Positions 1 to 9,212 of a stretch of DNA of 64,000 bases are shown piece after piece. The notes beneath the pieces were generated by a model. It made no database searches. It was not told the origin of the DNA and was given only the letters and a program-made list of their open reading frames with translations. Position 1 is the first letter of the stretch, and every line of letters starts with the position of its first letter. Both the position numbers and the translations under genes were made by a program. The stretch spans positions 315,001-379,000 of the forward strand of contig BSBK01006738.1 in the NCBI GenBank assembly GCA_027943335.1. The letters run 5' to 3'. This stretch comes from Chamaecyparis obtusa (lineage: Eukaryota; Streptophyta; Pinopsida; Cupressales; Cupressaceae).

Positions 1-2
1 GC

Positions 3-929
3 TGTCAAGAAGCTGAGGATTGTAACCACCTTATGATCCATTATTCTTTCACTAGAGAGGTGTGGGACTCCACTATGTCTTCCCTTGATCTCAGTTGGGT
101 GAAACCTAACTCTTTCCAGGAGTTCTTTCAGCAGTGGCAGAGCCCTTTTAATGACCACAATGCTAGGATTATCTGGAAATTTGTCCTCCCCCACTTCACC
201 TGGCTTATATGGAAGGAGAGGAAAAACATAATCTTTAGAGAGAAAAAGACTCCTCCCTCAGTGGTTGCGAATTCTGTTGCTAGAAGTATTATGGAAAACT
301 TCAAAATTTTGGGAAGGAAAGATAATTTTCTTTGGGACCCTCATCCTGAGAAGAACAATAAGATCTTGTGGGAGAGATTAAAGAAGAGCCAGACCCAGAA
401 TCCTAGGGATAATGTTATGTGGACTATGCCTCCTGAAGGTTGGGTTAAAGGGAACTTTGATGGCTCGGTGAAAGGTAATCCTAGAAGGGCTAGAGGTGGA
501 GGGATATTAAGAGATAATGCTGGAAACTACTTAGGAGCGATTGCTATCCCTCTTGGAATTCAAACTAGCCACATGGCAGAGGCAAAGGCAACTCTATATT
601 TGGTTATAATGGTGAAAGATTTAGGTTGTACAAAATTATGGCTCGAAGGGGACTCTCTAAATATAATTAATGCCATAAAAGGGAACTATGTCAGTTCATG
701 GACGATAGAACACATCATCAAAAAAATTAAACATATAATGAACTCCTTTGAGAACTGCCATGTCACTCACGTATATTGTGAAGGAAATAAACCGACGGAT
801 AGGTTGGCTAACGATGGTACTTTGTCTGATGTCATCCAAAAGTGGAGAGGGGATGCGAATCTCAAGAGTGAGATTTCCAGTCTAATCATGTATGACAAAA
901 TTAATCACCATGAAGGATACATCACTTAA
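3..929 (+). CDS. LINE ORF2 C-terminus: zf-RVT end plus RNase H domain (5'-truncated by the window)
   Basis: The frame is open from base 3, so this is the tail of a longer protein. The first residues (CxxAEDCNHL..., then REVW) match the zinc-binding zf-RVT region that follows the reverse transcriptase in plant LINEs. After a linker, an RVT_3-type RNase H fold covers roughly the last 165 residues. The four acidic positions are present: D in NFDGSVKGNP, E in HMAEAKA, D in LEGDSLN and D in the closing RLAND. The RNase H would degrade the RNA strand during target-primed reverse transcription. The part inside the window has no internal stop, so this end could still be intact. The next ORF begins about 175 bp downstream on the same strand. 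Confidence 0.85.
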   Translation, partial: CQEAEDCNHLMIHYSFTREVWDSTMSSLDLSWVKPNSFQEFFQQWQSPFNDHNARIIWKFVLPHFTWLIWKERKNIIFREKKTPPSVVANSVARSIMENFKILGRKDNFLWDPHPEKNNKILWERLKKSQTQNPRDNVMWTMPPEGWVKGNFDGSVKGNPRRARGGGILRDNAGNYLGAIAIPLGIQTSHMAEAKATLYLVIMVKDLGCTKLWLEGDSLNIINAIKGNYVSSWTIEHIIKKIKHIMNSFENCHVTHVYCEGNKPTDRLANDGTLSDVIQKWRGDANLKSEISSLIMYDKINHHEGYIT

Positions 930-1104
930 GTTAATAATGAATAGGATGAATCATTTACCAGGATGGCTTGCATGTAAGCTGAAGTGTGGGAGCATTACTC
1001 CGTAGACAATAAGGCACGGACAAAGGGTTAACTTCAATAACAAAAAAATCATTGTGAACCTGAGAAGTAAGGAGGAGAAGCCTAGAAAGAAGTTGAATCG
1101 GTAC

Positions 1105-2970
1105 ATGAAAAACAAGAAAATTATGGGAGGTGGTCTAAAGAGGGAGGAACCCTCTGATTGTGATAAATGGAGACAGGACAGAGATGTGTGGAAGACGCTA
1201 AAAAAAGGGGGGGTTACCCAATTTATGAAGAAGCTTCATGGTCATGACAAAAGAATCACGACTTTGTTTATGGAGGGTTGGAACAATGGTAAGGTGTTTC
1301 TTTGGGGAAAATCATTTAAGCTTTCTATTTCTAGCATAGCGGAAATTACTAGCTTACCTGCTAATGGTACCCATTTTCATAGAGGTAATAATAAGCTAGG
1401 ATCTGAAGCCTTTGCAATTTTTCCCAAAACTATTGATGAGAAAGCCCTGATGACTAAGGGGAAGGGGGAATATGTGGACATTTCTAACATTGACAAATTC
1501 TGGGCTAAAGTTTTGAAGGCCATGATTGAATACTTTACTCTGGATGGGCGGTATTTGAAAATATATAATTTCTATTTTGTGTTTGCTAACCACTTTAGGC
1601 ACAAAAGGAGAATCTCTTTTCCTTTTTACTTGTTAAGATCTCTGAATAGCAGCATTATGGGCCATAGAAAGAAGGCTTCTAATCTGGTGCTGCATGAAGG
1701 CTTGATTCTCCTCATCTCTAAGCACATTAGGGATAACATTCTAGACCCTATCCATAAAAAAATCAAGGAGAAAAGAAAGGTGAATATAGAGGAGGAGAAG
1801 GAACCTGAGACTAGCAAGAAAAGAAAGATAAAAAAAGGAAAACTTTATGCTACTTCTGAAGATAAGGATACAATAGAGAAGGAGATTGCACTCAATCCCC
1901 AAGTGTGTGGGAAGGGTGTTCTAGTGGAAGACAGTGAGAAGGAGATAGAAGAGGAAGAGAAAAGAAATGAGAAAGAGGAAGATTATGGAAGCTATCAAGA
2001 AGAGGAAATGAATGAGTGGCTGGAGGAGGGGAATGAAGACAAGGAGGAGATCAGCCATGATGAAGGAGAAGACAAGGAGGAAATGGATGAGGAAGAAGAA
2101 GGAACCCATGGTGACTCCTTGGAAGAAAAATCAAAAGATACCCCTATTTTTATGGAGGGTGCTGAGAATGAGGAGGTTGGAACTCACACAGTGGAGGAAG
2201 TCATTTCTTCTCAGAATGATCCTTTGGAGAATAAAAAAAATGATTCCAAGCCTGAGATGGGGGAAGGTAAATCCAAAGAGGAGGTTAATAAAGTGGAGAA
2301 TGTTTATTCAGAGGGTTTTAGAGGTGGCCAAGAAAGTGAAGGAAAGGAGACTGATTTCTTTCCTTCTACTAGTGATGCTGGAGAGGAGAACTCTACTAGA
2401 GGGGAGCATGGAAAGGATGAGATGGCCATGCTAGAGAAAGCCAATAATAAAGAGGATTCTGGTACCCTTCAGAAGGATAGCTGTATGTTCGAGGAGGAGA
2501 TGAACATTGAGGAGAACCAGGAGGAGAATAGGAATTGGAAGAAGGAAATGCAGGAAATGGAGATCCATATTCAAGATATGGAAAAAACTATGAACAACAT
2601 GAAGACCAAGATGGGAAGAATGGAAAATAAGCTTTCTGATAAGGATAAAAATAAAAAGTCTATAGAGGATGGTACTGCTAAGTTGAAAAACAAAGTTAAA
2701 GAAAAGATGAAAAATTTAGAGACTAAAATCAATCACCATGACAACATGATAAGAGGTGTCCTGAATCATAGCAATGAAGGTCTGAAGGTGACAGTGATGA
2801 ACCTGAAAATGCTGCATAATCATCTGGAAAGAAACATGCTGGAAAGAACCACAATAATTATTGAAGAGGAAACTGGAAATATAGGGTCGGGGATGAGAAC
2901 TAGAGGTCGCACTCAGAGAAAGGTTCCTGAAAAACCTATAGAGCTAAAGGAACTGCAAGAAACTATCTAG
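1105..2970 (+). CDS. Long acidic coiled-coil ORF downstream of the LINE RNase H; function unknown
   Basis: The first in-frame ATG is at 1105; the frame is open back to a stop at 1003. About residues 20-230 look globular, with stretches such as TTLFMEGWNNGKVFLWGKSF and ISSIAEITSLP. They loosely recall the 'putative plant transposon protein' N-domains of plant retroelements, but this is a weak match by eye. Residues 230-470 are extremely Glu/Lys-rich, and residues 480-580 form a heptad-like coiled coil rich in Met, Glu and Lys. The TAG at 2968 is followed in frame by 16 more coiled-coil codons to a second TAG at 3019, so the first stop may be a CAG-to-TAG change. It could be a nucleic-acid-binding or assembly protein of the LINE, or a captured gene. 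I do not recognise a family with confidence. Confidence 0.6.
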   Translation: MKNKKIMGGGLKREEPSDCDKWRQDRDVWKTLKKGGVTQFMKKLHGHDKRITTLFMEGWNNGKVFLWGKSFKLSISSIAEITSLPANGTHFHRGNNKLGSEAFAIFPKTIDEKALMTKGKGEYVDISNIDKFWAKVLKAMIEYFTLDGRYLKIYNFYFVFANHFRHKRRISFPFYLLRSLNSSIMGHRKKASNLVLHEGLILLISKHIRDNILDPIHKKIKEKRKVNIEEEKEPETSKKRKIKKGKLYATSEDKDTIEKEIALNPQVCGKGVLVEDSEKEIEEEEKRNEKEEDYGSYQEEEMNEWLEEGNEDKEEISHDEGEDKEEMDEEEEGTHGDSLEEKSKDTPIFMEGAENEEVGTHTVEEVISSQNDPLENKKNDSKPEMGEGKSKEEVNKVENVYSEGFRGGQESEGKETDFFPSTSDAGEENSTRGEHGKDEMAMLEKANNKEDSGTLQKDSCMFEEEMNIEENQEENRNWKKEMQEMEIHIQDMEKTMNNMKTKMGRMENKLSDKDKNKKSIEDGTAKLKNKVKEKMKNLETKINHHDNMIRGVLNHSNEGLKVTVMNLKMLHNHLERNMLERTTIIIEEETGNIGSGMRTRGRTQRKVPEKPIELKELQETI

Positions 2971-3021
2971 AAGATGGAAGATCTCCAGAAGAAGGTGGAG
3001 GAAATGATTAAAGAAAATTAG

Positions 3022-3218
3022 CTTGTTCTGGCTGGTAGAAATTTTGTTGTAGGTTTCATCTCTTGTTTTTTCTTTTGAACTGTCTGTCTTTTGTTTGCTA
3101 CTGTGGTTTTCCAGTAGGGGTTCCTTTTTGTATTGCGTTAATGCTCTATCTTATGTTGTTTTAAACTCTGGTTTCAGGTCCATGTAAAACTTGATTTTAC
3201 CTTAATAAAAAACATATA
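3022..3218 (+). other. 3' untranslated tail of the LINE
   Basis: This is a T-rich non-coding stretch after the last ORF. It ends in TTTTACCTTAATAAAA-type sequence followed by CATATAGATAC, with a canonical AATAAA signal near 3203. Plant LINEs end in a short A-rich tail, and this fits an old, mutated one. The exact 3' junction cannot be fixed without a second copy. Confidence 0.5.
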
Positions 3219-3251
3219 GATACAAATAGGAGATTGGATTTGATCAGCCTT

Positions 3252-3803
3252 CACCTGTGCATATAAGAGTTGACCAGAGAAGGTATATGTATAGGTGACA
3301 AACATGCAGATTTGACCAAGCATTACTAGGAGCTAGACCACACAACAAATGGACTTGTGATGATTTTCACAATAGTACATGTGTTGCAAGGTAATCTCCT
3401 AGTACTGCTTAGGAAAATATGAATGTTCATCACCTGTGCATATAAGAGTTGATCAGATAAGATATATGAATACGTGACAAACATGTAGATTTGACCAAGC
3501 AATACTGGGAGCTAGACTCAACAACAAATGGACTTGTGATGATTTTTACAATAATACATGTGTTGCAAGGTAAGCTCCCAGTAGTGCTTAGGAAAATTTT
3601 CATGTTCATCACTTGTGCATATAAGAGTTAATCAAATAAGGTATATACACAAGTGAAAAACATGCAGATTTGACCAAGCAATATTGGGAGCTAGACCCAT
3701 CAACAAATGGACTTGTGATGATTTTCACAATAGTACATGTGTTGCTGGGTAAGCTCCCAGTAGTGCTTAGGAAAATCTGCATGTTCATCACTTGTGCATA
3801 TCA
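3252..3803. repeat. 179-bp tandem repeat, three units plus a partial fourth
   Basis: The anchor CACYTGTGCATAT recurs at 3252, 3431, 3610 and 3789, an exact 179-bp spacing each time. Units differ by scattered substitutions but hardly by indels. Short apparent ORFs on the minus strand (near 3430-3612 and 3609-3791) are products of the repeat and are not genes. Confidence 0.95.
3648..3796. repeat. Long inverted repeat inside the tandem unit (45-bp arms)
   Basis: The arm at 3648-3692 pairs with 3752-3796 at 38 of 45 positions, with a 59-bp spacer. The spacer holds a small inner hairpin (TTGTGA / TCACAA). Equivalent arms are visible in the other two units. A single unit looks like a MITE or foldback, but here the units are joined head to tail and neighbouring palindromes share flanks. 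Confidence 0.85.
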
Positions 3804-5445
3804 AGTGGCTCTAATGGAAGATACAATCACTGAACAACCATTGTGATAACTTATTGTAATGTCCCCAAGTAAATTCAACTAGTTTATGCATAAAAGGACC
3901 TATGTTTAATATACTTGAATTGAATTTATACATAAACACTACATTAACTTAATTATTACATTTATACATAAACACTACATTAACTTAATCAAGGACATCA
4001 TTGAGTTAGTAGCCCATTGCACCAACACTCATGAGTACAACTTAAAATTAATCAACACATCAAAGACCCTTACCATTATGTTCCATCATAAGACTGATCA
4101 AGTACAATCTCAAAGAAACCAAACATAAACATATATATACACACAAACATTTTTATCTCAACAAAACCATGCAATAGAAACCATACACACAAAATAATAA
4201 ATCTGCATCACATCCAAAATGGGATTAAAAAAGGTCATAACATGAAGAGAGATGGAGGAGCATTACAAAGGCTGGCTGACTTGGTGGATCTCATCAAGAT
4301 GTATAAGTAGAGTGAGGATTTGAGTTGTCCATGTTATCTTTAGTGTGATATATGAGACTCATGCATGGTGATATACAAAGTGATTGAAAATCTATTTTTA
4401 GGAGATCAATGGTGATGTGTGGGAGTGTGTTGATCCCATTCGTGGACTCTATCTATTTTCATATTTTCTGGCAGTGAGTCTTATTTATAACAAGAATCTT
4501 ACAATGAATATGATTAAGCCACAAAATGAAAATAGCAGAAGGCTAATAAGTGTTGAAGAATTTACACTGTAACCACATGACCTCCAACAGTGTAAAGAAT
4601 ATTTGTGGCTCTAGTAAAGTAAAGAACTAATCTGGTTGGTGCAGAATGTTTTACATCTTCAACCTATTTAATTGGAATACAGTTAGATATTCACAAATTC
4701 AAATGGAAGTAAGTTTAGGAATGCAAAGATATGGAAATAATACTTCACCATGAAACAATTATACAATCAGCCTATTTGATAAGTCATACTCATACATATG
4801 ATCCATTAAGCAAGATACTACTAGGAGCTTGTTGTCCTCATGAAGCATACATCTAAATATGGTTGACTGGCTAAGATACTTGCACACATTCAAGGCCATT
4901 TCTATTTTGTTATGATGTTGTTCATGTTTTATGAAGCCATATGAAATTAATAAAGGCAAAACACTTTTTATTAAAAAAGGTTGCAGAGCTGTAAAGTGAC
5001 ATTCTTTTCCCATCTTCTAGTGCATGTTCTTTATGTCTTTGGCTTCTCTCCCTCGCATCCAAAATAATATTTTTCCACTCTGAATTGAGAATGCACGTGC
5101 AACTGCATAGAATATGCATGGATAATAGGTGGAGCTAAAAAATGCACCATGTTTACATTTTTTAATAGGTCTATAATTTTTTTAATTTATAGACCATCAT
5201 GAATGTTAGAACTCTGGCAGCTATGGGCGAGAGAATATCCTCAAAAATCCAGAAAATAAAAAGTCTTGATTTACTTGCATGTTGAGGACATTACCCTTGC
5301 CTATAAGAGTCAAAATTACAATGTTTGTGATGGTCTATAACTTAAAATACCTAATTAAAGACATCCATAAAAAATGCAAGCCTGTTGCATTTTGCAGCTC
5401 CACCTTATGTCCTATGCATAAGAATTGAGATTACATATTGAACTA
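3804..5445. other. Gene-free AT-rich spacer
   Basis: I see no supported coding region, RNA gene or element end here. The sequence is AT-rich with short local repeats. One example is a near-duplicate of about 30 bp containing TACATAAACACTACATTAAC at about 3930-3990; another is an (AC)-rich patch near 4135-4150. Small minus-strand frames around 4759-5119 have no recognisable motif. Confidence 0.5.
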
Positions 5446-5450
5446 GGCAC

Positions 5451-5797
5451 TGTAGAAACTGATGAAATATCAGATTCAACTCCAAGATCCAGCTGCATGC
5501 AATAAACCTGTTACACAGAATGAAGCTAAAACTGGAAAAAGTGAAACCCTCTTGTGCTCAAAAAAGTTAGAGCTCAAAATGTATTAAGAGTTAATGATAG
5601 AAATAATTACAAAAGCGGCTTATAAGGACAGAAACCCTAAAGCCCAAAAAAGCTAGGTTGTGCAATAATAATTAATAGAAATATTAATTATTATGCACCT
5701 AAAAGAGATAGCTTAAGTGAAAAAGAATAATAGAGGACTTAAGTAATTAAACCAAAATGATTTAATTATAAAGTCAAATATAACTATTATTCTAACA
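5451..5797 (-). repeat. 3' LTR of copia element 1
   Basis: It begins TGTAGAAACTG and ends TTCTAACA in + orientation. It is 347 bp, the same length as its partner at 8861-9207, and differs from it at about five sites in the first 150 bp. It contains a strong hairpin (arms 5660-5676 and 5683-5698, loop AGAAAT) that is also present in the partner. Confidence 0.95.
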
Positions 5798-5810
5798 CCC
5801 CCCCTTAAGC
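5798..5810 (-). other. Polypurine tract of copia element 1
   Basis: Read on the minus strand this is GCTTAAGGGGGGG immediately before the 3' LTR start TGTTAGA. It is the expected second-strand primer site for an element in this orientation. Confidence 0.8.
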
Positions 5811-5993
5811 ATAGCTCAGGAGGAACTAACCTAGCACAGCTAAGAAAGCAAGAAATGGGTCCCGGCAACAAGGCCTGATCAGGTACCCAATACAAGGAAA
5901 TCTCTATAAACCAGAGTAAAGGAGAAAACCCAGTGGGAAAAACTCCTCTCCAAAAAGAGATGTAAAAAGCAAGCAAAGACAAAAAGAATGACT

Positions 5994-6870
5994 TCAAGAG
6001 ACTCTCTCAAAGCCATAAGTACAATGTGTGTTGCCAACCCCCCCGTGAGAGAGGGTCGAGGCTCCAAAGCCCCCCCGAAATGAAAGAACCCCTGGATCAA
6101 TGAACAAACCACTGTGACTCCAATGCAGAGGAGTGAAAGTCAGTGGACACTGTAGAGGGAACCTCAAAAGCTGAGGTGTCACTGGAAGGCCGAGCTGATG
6201 CTCAAAGGAGTAGACATGAGGATCCTGAAAGGGAATCCCCAATGTAAGTGATAGGATAGGTGTGCTGACACTGTCATCAAAGAGGAGATGAATGTCCTCT
6301 ATAGAATCCTCAACAACTACACCTGGTGGCTTGATGAATGGAGCTAGAGGATTAGGCAATGCTGAAGAAGAACCCTGTTGAATAGAAAAGAGCTCAACAG
6401 GAGGTGGTAGGGCAGTCACAATAGTAGTCTTAGGAACCATACAGAGGTTCAAGTGACCTGACTGTACCACATGATGCTCTCTCAAAGGAGGATATTCGTG
6501 CTCAAGCAAAGGTGGACCAAAGTGTGAAAAGGAGTAGAGACGGGTGGAATGATCAACTGTCCCTGTAGCAACAATACCTCCTGTCATACTATCCCAGATG
6601 AGAACTGAATTTGGAGTAAACTCAACTATCTTCCCTGACCCACTATGAGTAATTTGATAAACTGAGAGAAGGTTTGTAGATAGAGATGGAACATACAACA
6701 CATCATTGAATGTGCCATCCTGAATGCATATAGTGCCTTTCCCATAGACTGTCATAACAGTGTTATTCCCAATGATAATATGGGGAATAGGAGAATCTTC
6801 AAAAGAAGAGAAGATCTCTCGAGAAGATGCCATATGGTGAGAAGCACCTGAATCTAGTATCCAAGGGACC
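5994..6870 (-). pseudogene. Copia element 1 protease region and degenerate downstream frame
   Basis: The aspartic-protease motif WILDSGASHH is read at about 6834-6870 and the frame stays open to 5994. It passes through copia-like sequence (YVPSLSTNLLSVYQI, then GTVDHSTRLYSF), the usual bridge to the GAG-pre-integrase domain. After that the sequence becomes proline- and hydrophobic-rich (PPPVELFSIQQ onwards) and no longer matches integrase, so the element has lost or replaced the remainder of pol. It is in a different frame from the upstream gag, so a frameshift separates the two. The protease could be catalytically normal if expressed as a fusion, but that is doubtful. Confidence 0.8.
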
Positions 6871-6999
6871 TGTGAAGGGGATGCAACAGAAGCCCATAAT
6901 GCATGACCCTTTCCAAGATCCTGTCCAGCTGTAGAATAGATAGAGGAAGACTGATAAGCAAACCCCTGAGAGCCAGAAGAGGATGGAGAGGAAAGTTTC

Positions 7000-7843
7000 T
7001 CTTCTGAAGAAGAGCTTGCAAATTCGCTATCTGTTTCTCGTAACCATCAAACTTCTTCTGATAGCAAAGTGACTCATCATGTGCTCCTTTCTGAAAATAG
7101 GAACATGTAGGTCTCTCAGTCTTTTGTTTCTCCTTCTTAGAAGAAGATGGTGGGCCAGTAGAGTGCTGAGAAGAGGAATCTGATATCTACTTCAGCTTCT
7201 GTGTACTTTGAGGTGACTTGGCAAGTAATGCCTATGACTATGAACCTATAAGAGAATCCATCTGAGTGAGCTTTGATTGCTCACGAGTCAACCGGTCACA
7301 AAAGGTCTCGAAAGAGGGCATAACATTTCGTGCACCTAGTGCATCCATAATGGAGTAGAAGGTAGAAGAAAATATCTGAAACTGTCCTTGAAGCTTAGAA
7401 AGAATCAGGTAAATACACTCATTGTTAGTTTTGTTCTTCCCACATCCCTATAAAATTGAACGGAGAGATTTGAACTTCATCAAGAAGTCCTCAATGGTGG
7501 GAAAAGAATCAGGTACCAATGAAGTCAACTCTGCCTCAATCTGTAGTGCCCTGAACTCATTCACAGTGCCAAAAAGATTCTGAAACTTATCCCAAATGGC
7601 TTGAGGAGTAAGGCATCCATCAAGGTGAAAAAGTAGACTATCTGAAACATGTAGTGACATTAAACCCATGGCTTCATCCATCTTGTTCTTGTGCTGCATG
7701 ACCTCAAATGGTCAAGTCAACTGAGGTTGAACTGGGTCCAAACAAGACCATAACCCCCGTGATCAAAGAAGTCATGTCATACGAGCCTTCCACACATGGT
7801 AATTGTGTGGAGTGAGGAGCTCAACAAATGTTGTGTCTGCCAT
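7000..7843 (-). pseudogene. Copia element 1 gag (DUF4219/UBN2-type), with stops
   Basis: The start is the ATG at 7841-7843, giving MADTTFVELLTPHNYHVWKA, a typical copia Gag beginning. The UBN2 core is clear at 7448-7699 (LTPQAIWDKFQNLFG, then FPTIEDFLMKFKSL). Several in-frame stops lie before and after it. A zinc-knuckle remnant near 7085-7125 reads TCSYFQKGAHDESLC, in which the second Cys of the CCHC pattern is Phe. Gag normally packages the RNA in cytoplasmic particles; this copy cannot produce a full protein. Confidence 0.85.
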
Positions 7844-8011
7844 AGTGCCAAGTGCTCTGACTGTTTTCTTATTATGTTTTCTTTCAGAACTAGATAGAAG
7901 ATGTAGAAGGGGTTTTGTTTTATGTGATACAATGTTTTGTTTTTCTAAGATAAATGATAGAAAAAGCAAGAAAGAACACCCCCCACAATTGATAAAACCC
8001 AATTCCAGCAC

Positions 8012-8848
8012 AATTCTGAAAGCTCAAAAGAGAGAAAGAGCAAGAAATGCTTCAAAATGAAAATTTGTGTACCTTGACTTTGAGGCTCAAAAATGGCATC
8101 AAAATGGAAGAATCAAGAAATTAAACCTACACCACTATGACAGGCTCGGAAAGACCTTTTCGATGATATATCACACTTTGATTTTTGAGTCCGTATGAGT
8201 CCTGTAAGAGCAAAAACACCCAAGTACCCCCAAAATGCAAGCTCACTGAAAAAAAATTAGTGACGGCAAAAATATTAACGGCCGTTTGACCATCATGGGC
8301 CTGTCACTGACATCAACATGACATCATACCAAAAAATATTACCGAAATTTTTTAAAAAAAATGACCGGAAAAAATTTTTCGGTGCCGGCAAAAAGTGGCC
8401 GGCAAGTGACGTCACTGCGTGACGTCACCTGCTGCAGGTGAGTGGCGGCTGGGCGGAGCTGGGGCCATGGCCGGGGTGGAGAGGAGTAGGGGCTGAGTGG
8501 AGCGGAGGTATCGCGGAGGCCTCGGGTGGGGCGGAGGCATTGCGGAGGTTGCGGGCGGCGCGCAGGCCAAGCGGCGGCGGCGCGCAGGCCAAGCGGCGGC
8601 GGCGCGCTGGTGGTGCTTCCGTAAGCACCCAAAAAAGGTGAGAAATTTTTTTTAAATTTTTTTTCTTGAAAATCGTGCCCGTACGACCCTAATAGGCCAA
8701 AAAATTCACCCAGAGGCTCCAGAGGCCAAATAGGTCAAATTTTATATGGAAATAGGGGTTTTTGGGCCTTCTGGACTCAATCGTGCTGCAGAGAATACCA
8801 GAACTGAAAACTTGCTTCAAAAATACCAGAACAAGCAGCAGCAGGGAA
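8012..8848 (-). other. Leader of copia element 1 with a GC-rich, palindrome-rich island
   Basis: This untranslated stretch lies between the primer-binding site and gag. The part at about 8390-8640 is strikingly GC- and CpG-rich in an AT-rich neighbourhood. It holds two TGACGTCA palindromes (8407-8414 and 8420-8427), a CACCTGCTGCAGGTG palindrome (8426-8440), and a duplicated GGCGCGCAGGCCAAGCGGCG motif at about 8556-8605. Long apparent frames on both strands here come from the base composition. The role is unknown; it could be a regulatory or packaging region, or a captured GC-rich host fragment. Confidence 0.7.
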
Positions 8849-8860
8849 GCTCTGATACCA
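8849..8860 (-). other. Primer-binding site of copia element 1 (initiator-Met tRNA type)
   Basis: On the minus strand the 12 bases next to the 5' LTR read TGGTATCAGAGC, the classic plant iMet-tRNA primer site. Confidence 0.9.
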
Positions 8861-9207
8861 TGTAGAAACTGATGAAATATCAGATTCAACTCCAAGATCC
8901 AACTGCATGTAATAAACCTGTTACACAGAATGAAGCTAAAATTGGAAAAAGCGAAACCCTCTTGTGCTCAAAAAAGTTAGAGCTCAAAATGTATTAAAAG
9001 TTAATGATAGAAATAATTACAAAAGCGGCTTATAAGGACAGAAACCCTAAAGCCCAAAAAAGCTAGGTTGTGCAATAATAATTAATAGAAATATTAATTA
9101 TTATGCACCTAAAAGAGATAGCTTAAGTGAAAAAGAATAATAGAGGACTTAAGTAATTAAACCAAAATGATTTAATTATAAAGTCAAATATAACTATTAT
9201 TCTAACA
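8861..9207 (-). repeat. 5' LTR of copia element 1
   Basis: This is the 347-bp partner of 5451-5797. It is followed directly by the second GGCAC target copy at 9208-9212. Confidence 0.95.
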
Positions 9208-9212
9208 GGCAC

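Larger units (their letters stand above)
1..3218 (+). mobile_element. 3' part of an L1-type LINE retrotransposon with an extra 3' ORF
   Basis: The window opens inside the reverse-transcriptase ORF of a non-LTR retrotransposon. Visible in order on the + strand are the end of the zf-RVT region, an RNase H domain, a 175-bp gap, a long acidic/coiled-coil ORF and a T-rich 3' untranslated stretch ending near an AATAAAA run at about 3203-3210. There are no LTRs. The 5' end and reverse transcriptase lie outside the window, so no target-site duplication can be checked. Assigning the second ORF to the same element is an inference from strand, spacing and its position before the LINE-like tail. Confidence 0.75.
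5451..9207 (-). mobile_element. Copia element 1: short, non-autonomous Ty1/copia retrotransposon
   Basis: It is bounded by two 347-bp LTRs with TG...CA ends and by a perfect 5-bp target duplication GGCAC (5446-5450 and 9208-9212). A primer-binding site and a polypurine tract lie in the correct places for minus-strand orientation. Inside are gag and protease, followed by about 650 bp of unrelated-looking frame. There is no integrase core, reverse transcriptase or RNase H. The total of 3757 bp compares with about 5 kb or more for autonomous copia elements. The LTRs differ at about 5 positions, all transitions, so insertion was recent relative to the other elements here. Confidence 0.95.

Noticed and set aside
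1396..2434. Small ORFs antisense or out of frame within the acidic LINE ORF
   Set aside because: They follow from the biased Glu/Lys codon composition of the real frame.
3430..3791. Two similar 60-codon minus-strand ORFs
   Set aside because: They are the same frame in consecutive 179-bp repeat units and reflect the repeat only.
8339..8641. Overlapping Ala/Pro/Arg-rich frames on both strands as genes
   Set aside because: They arise from the GC-rich block in the copia 1 leader, have no motif and overlap each other.
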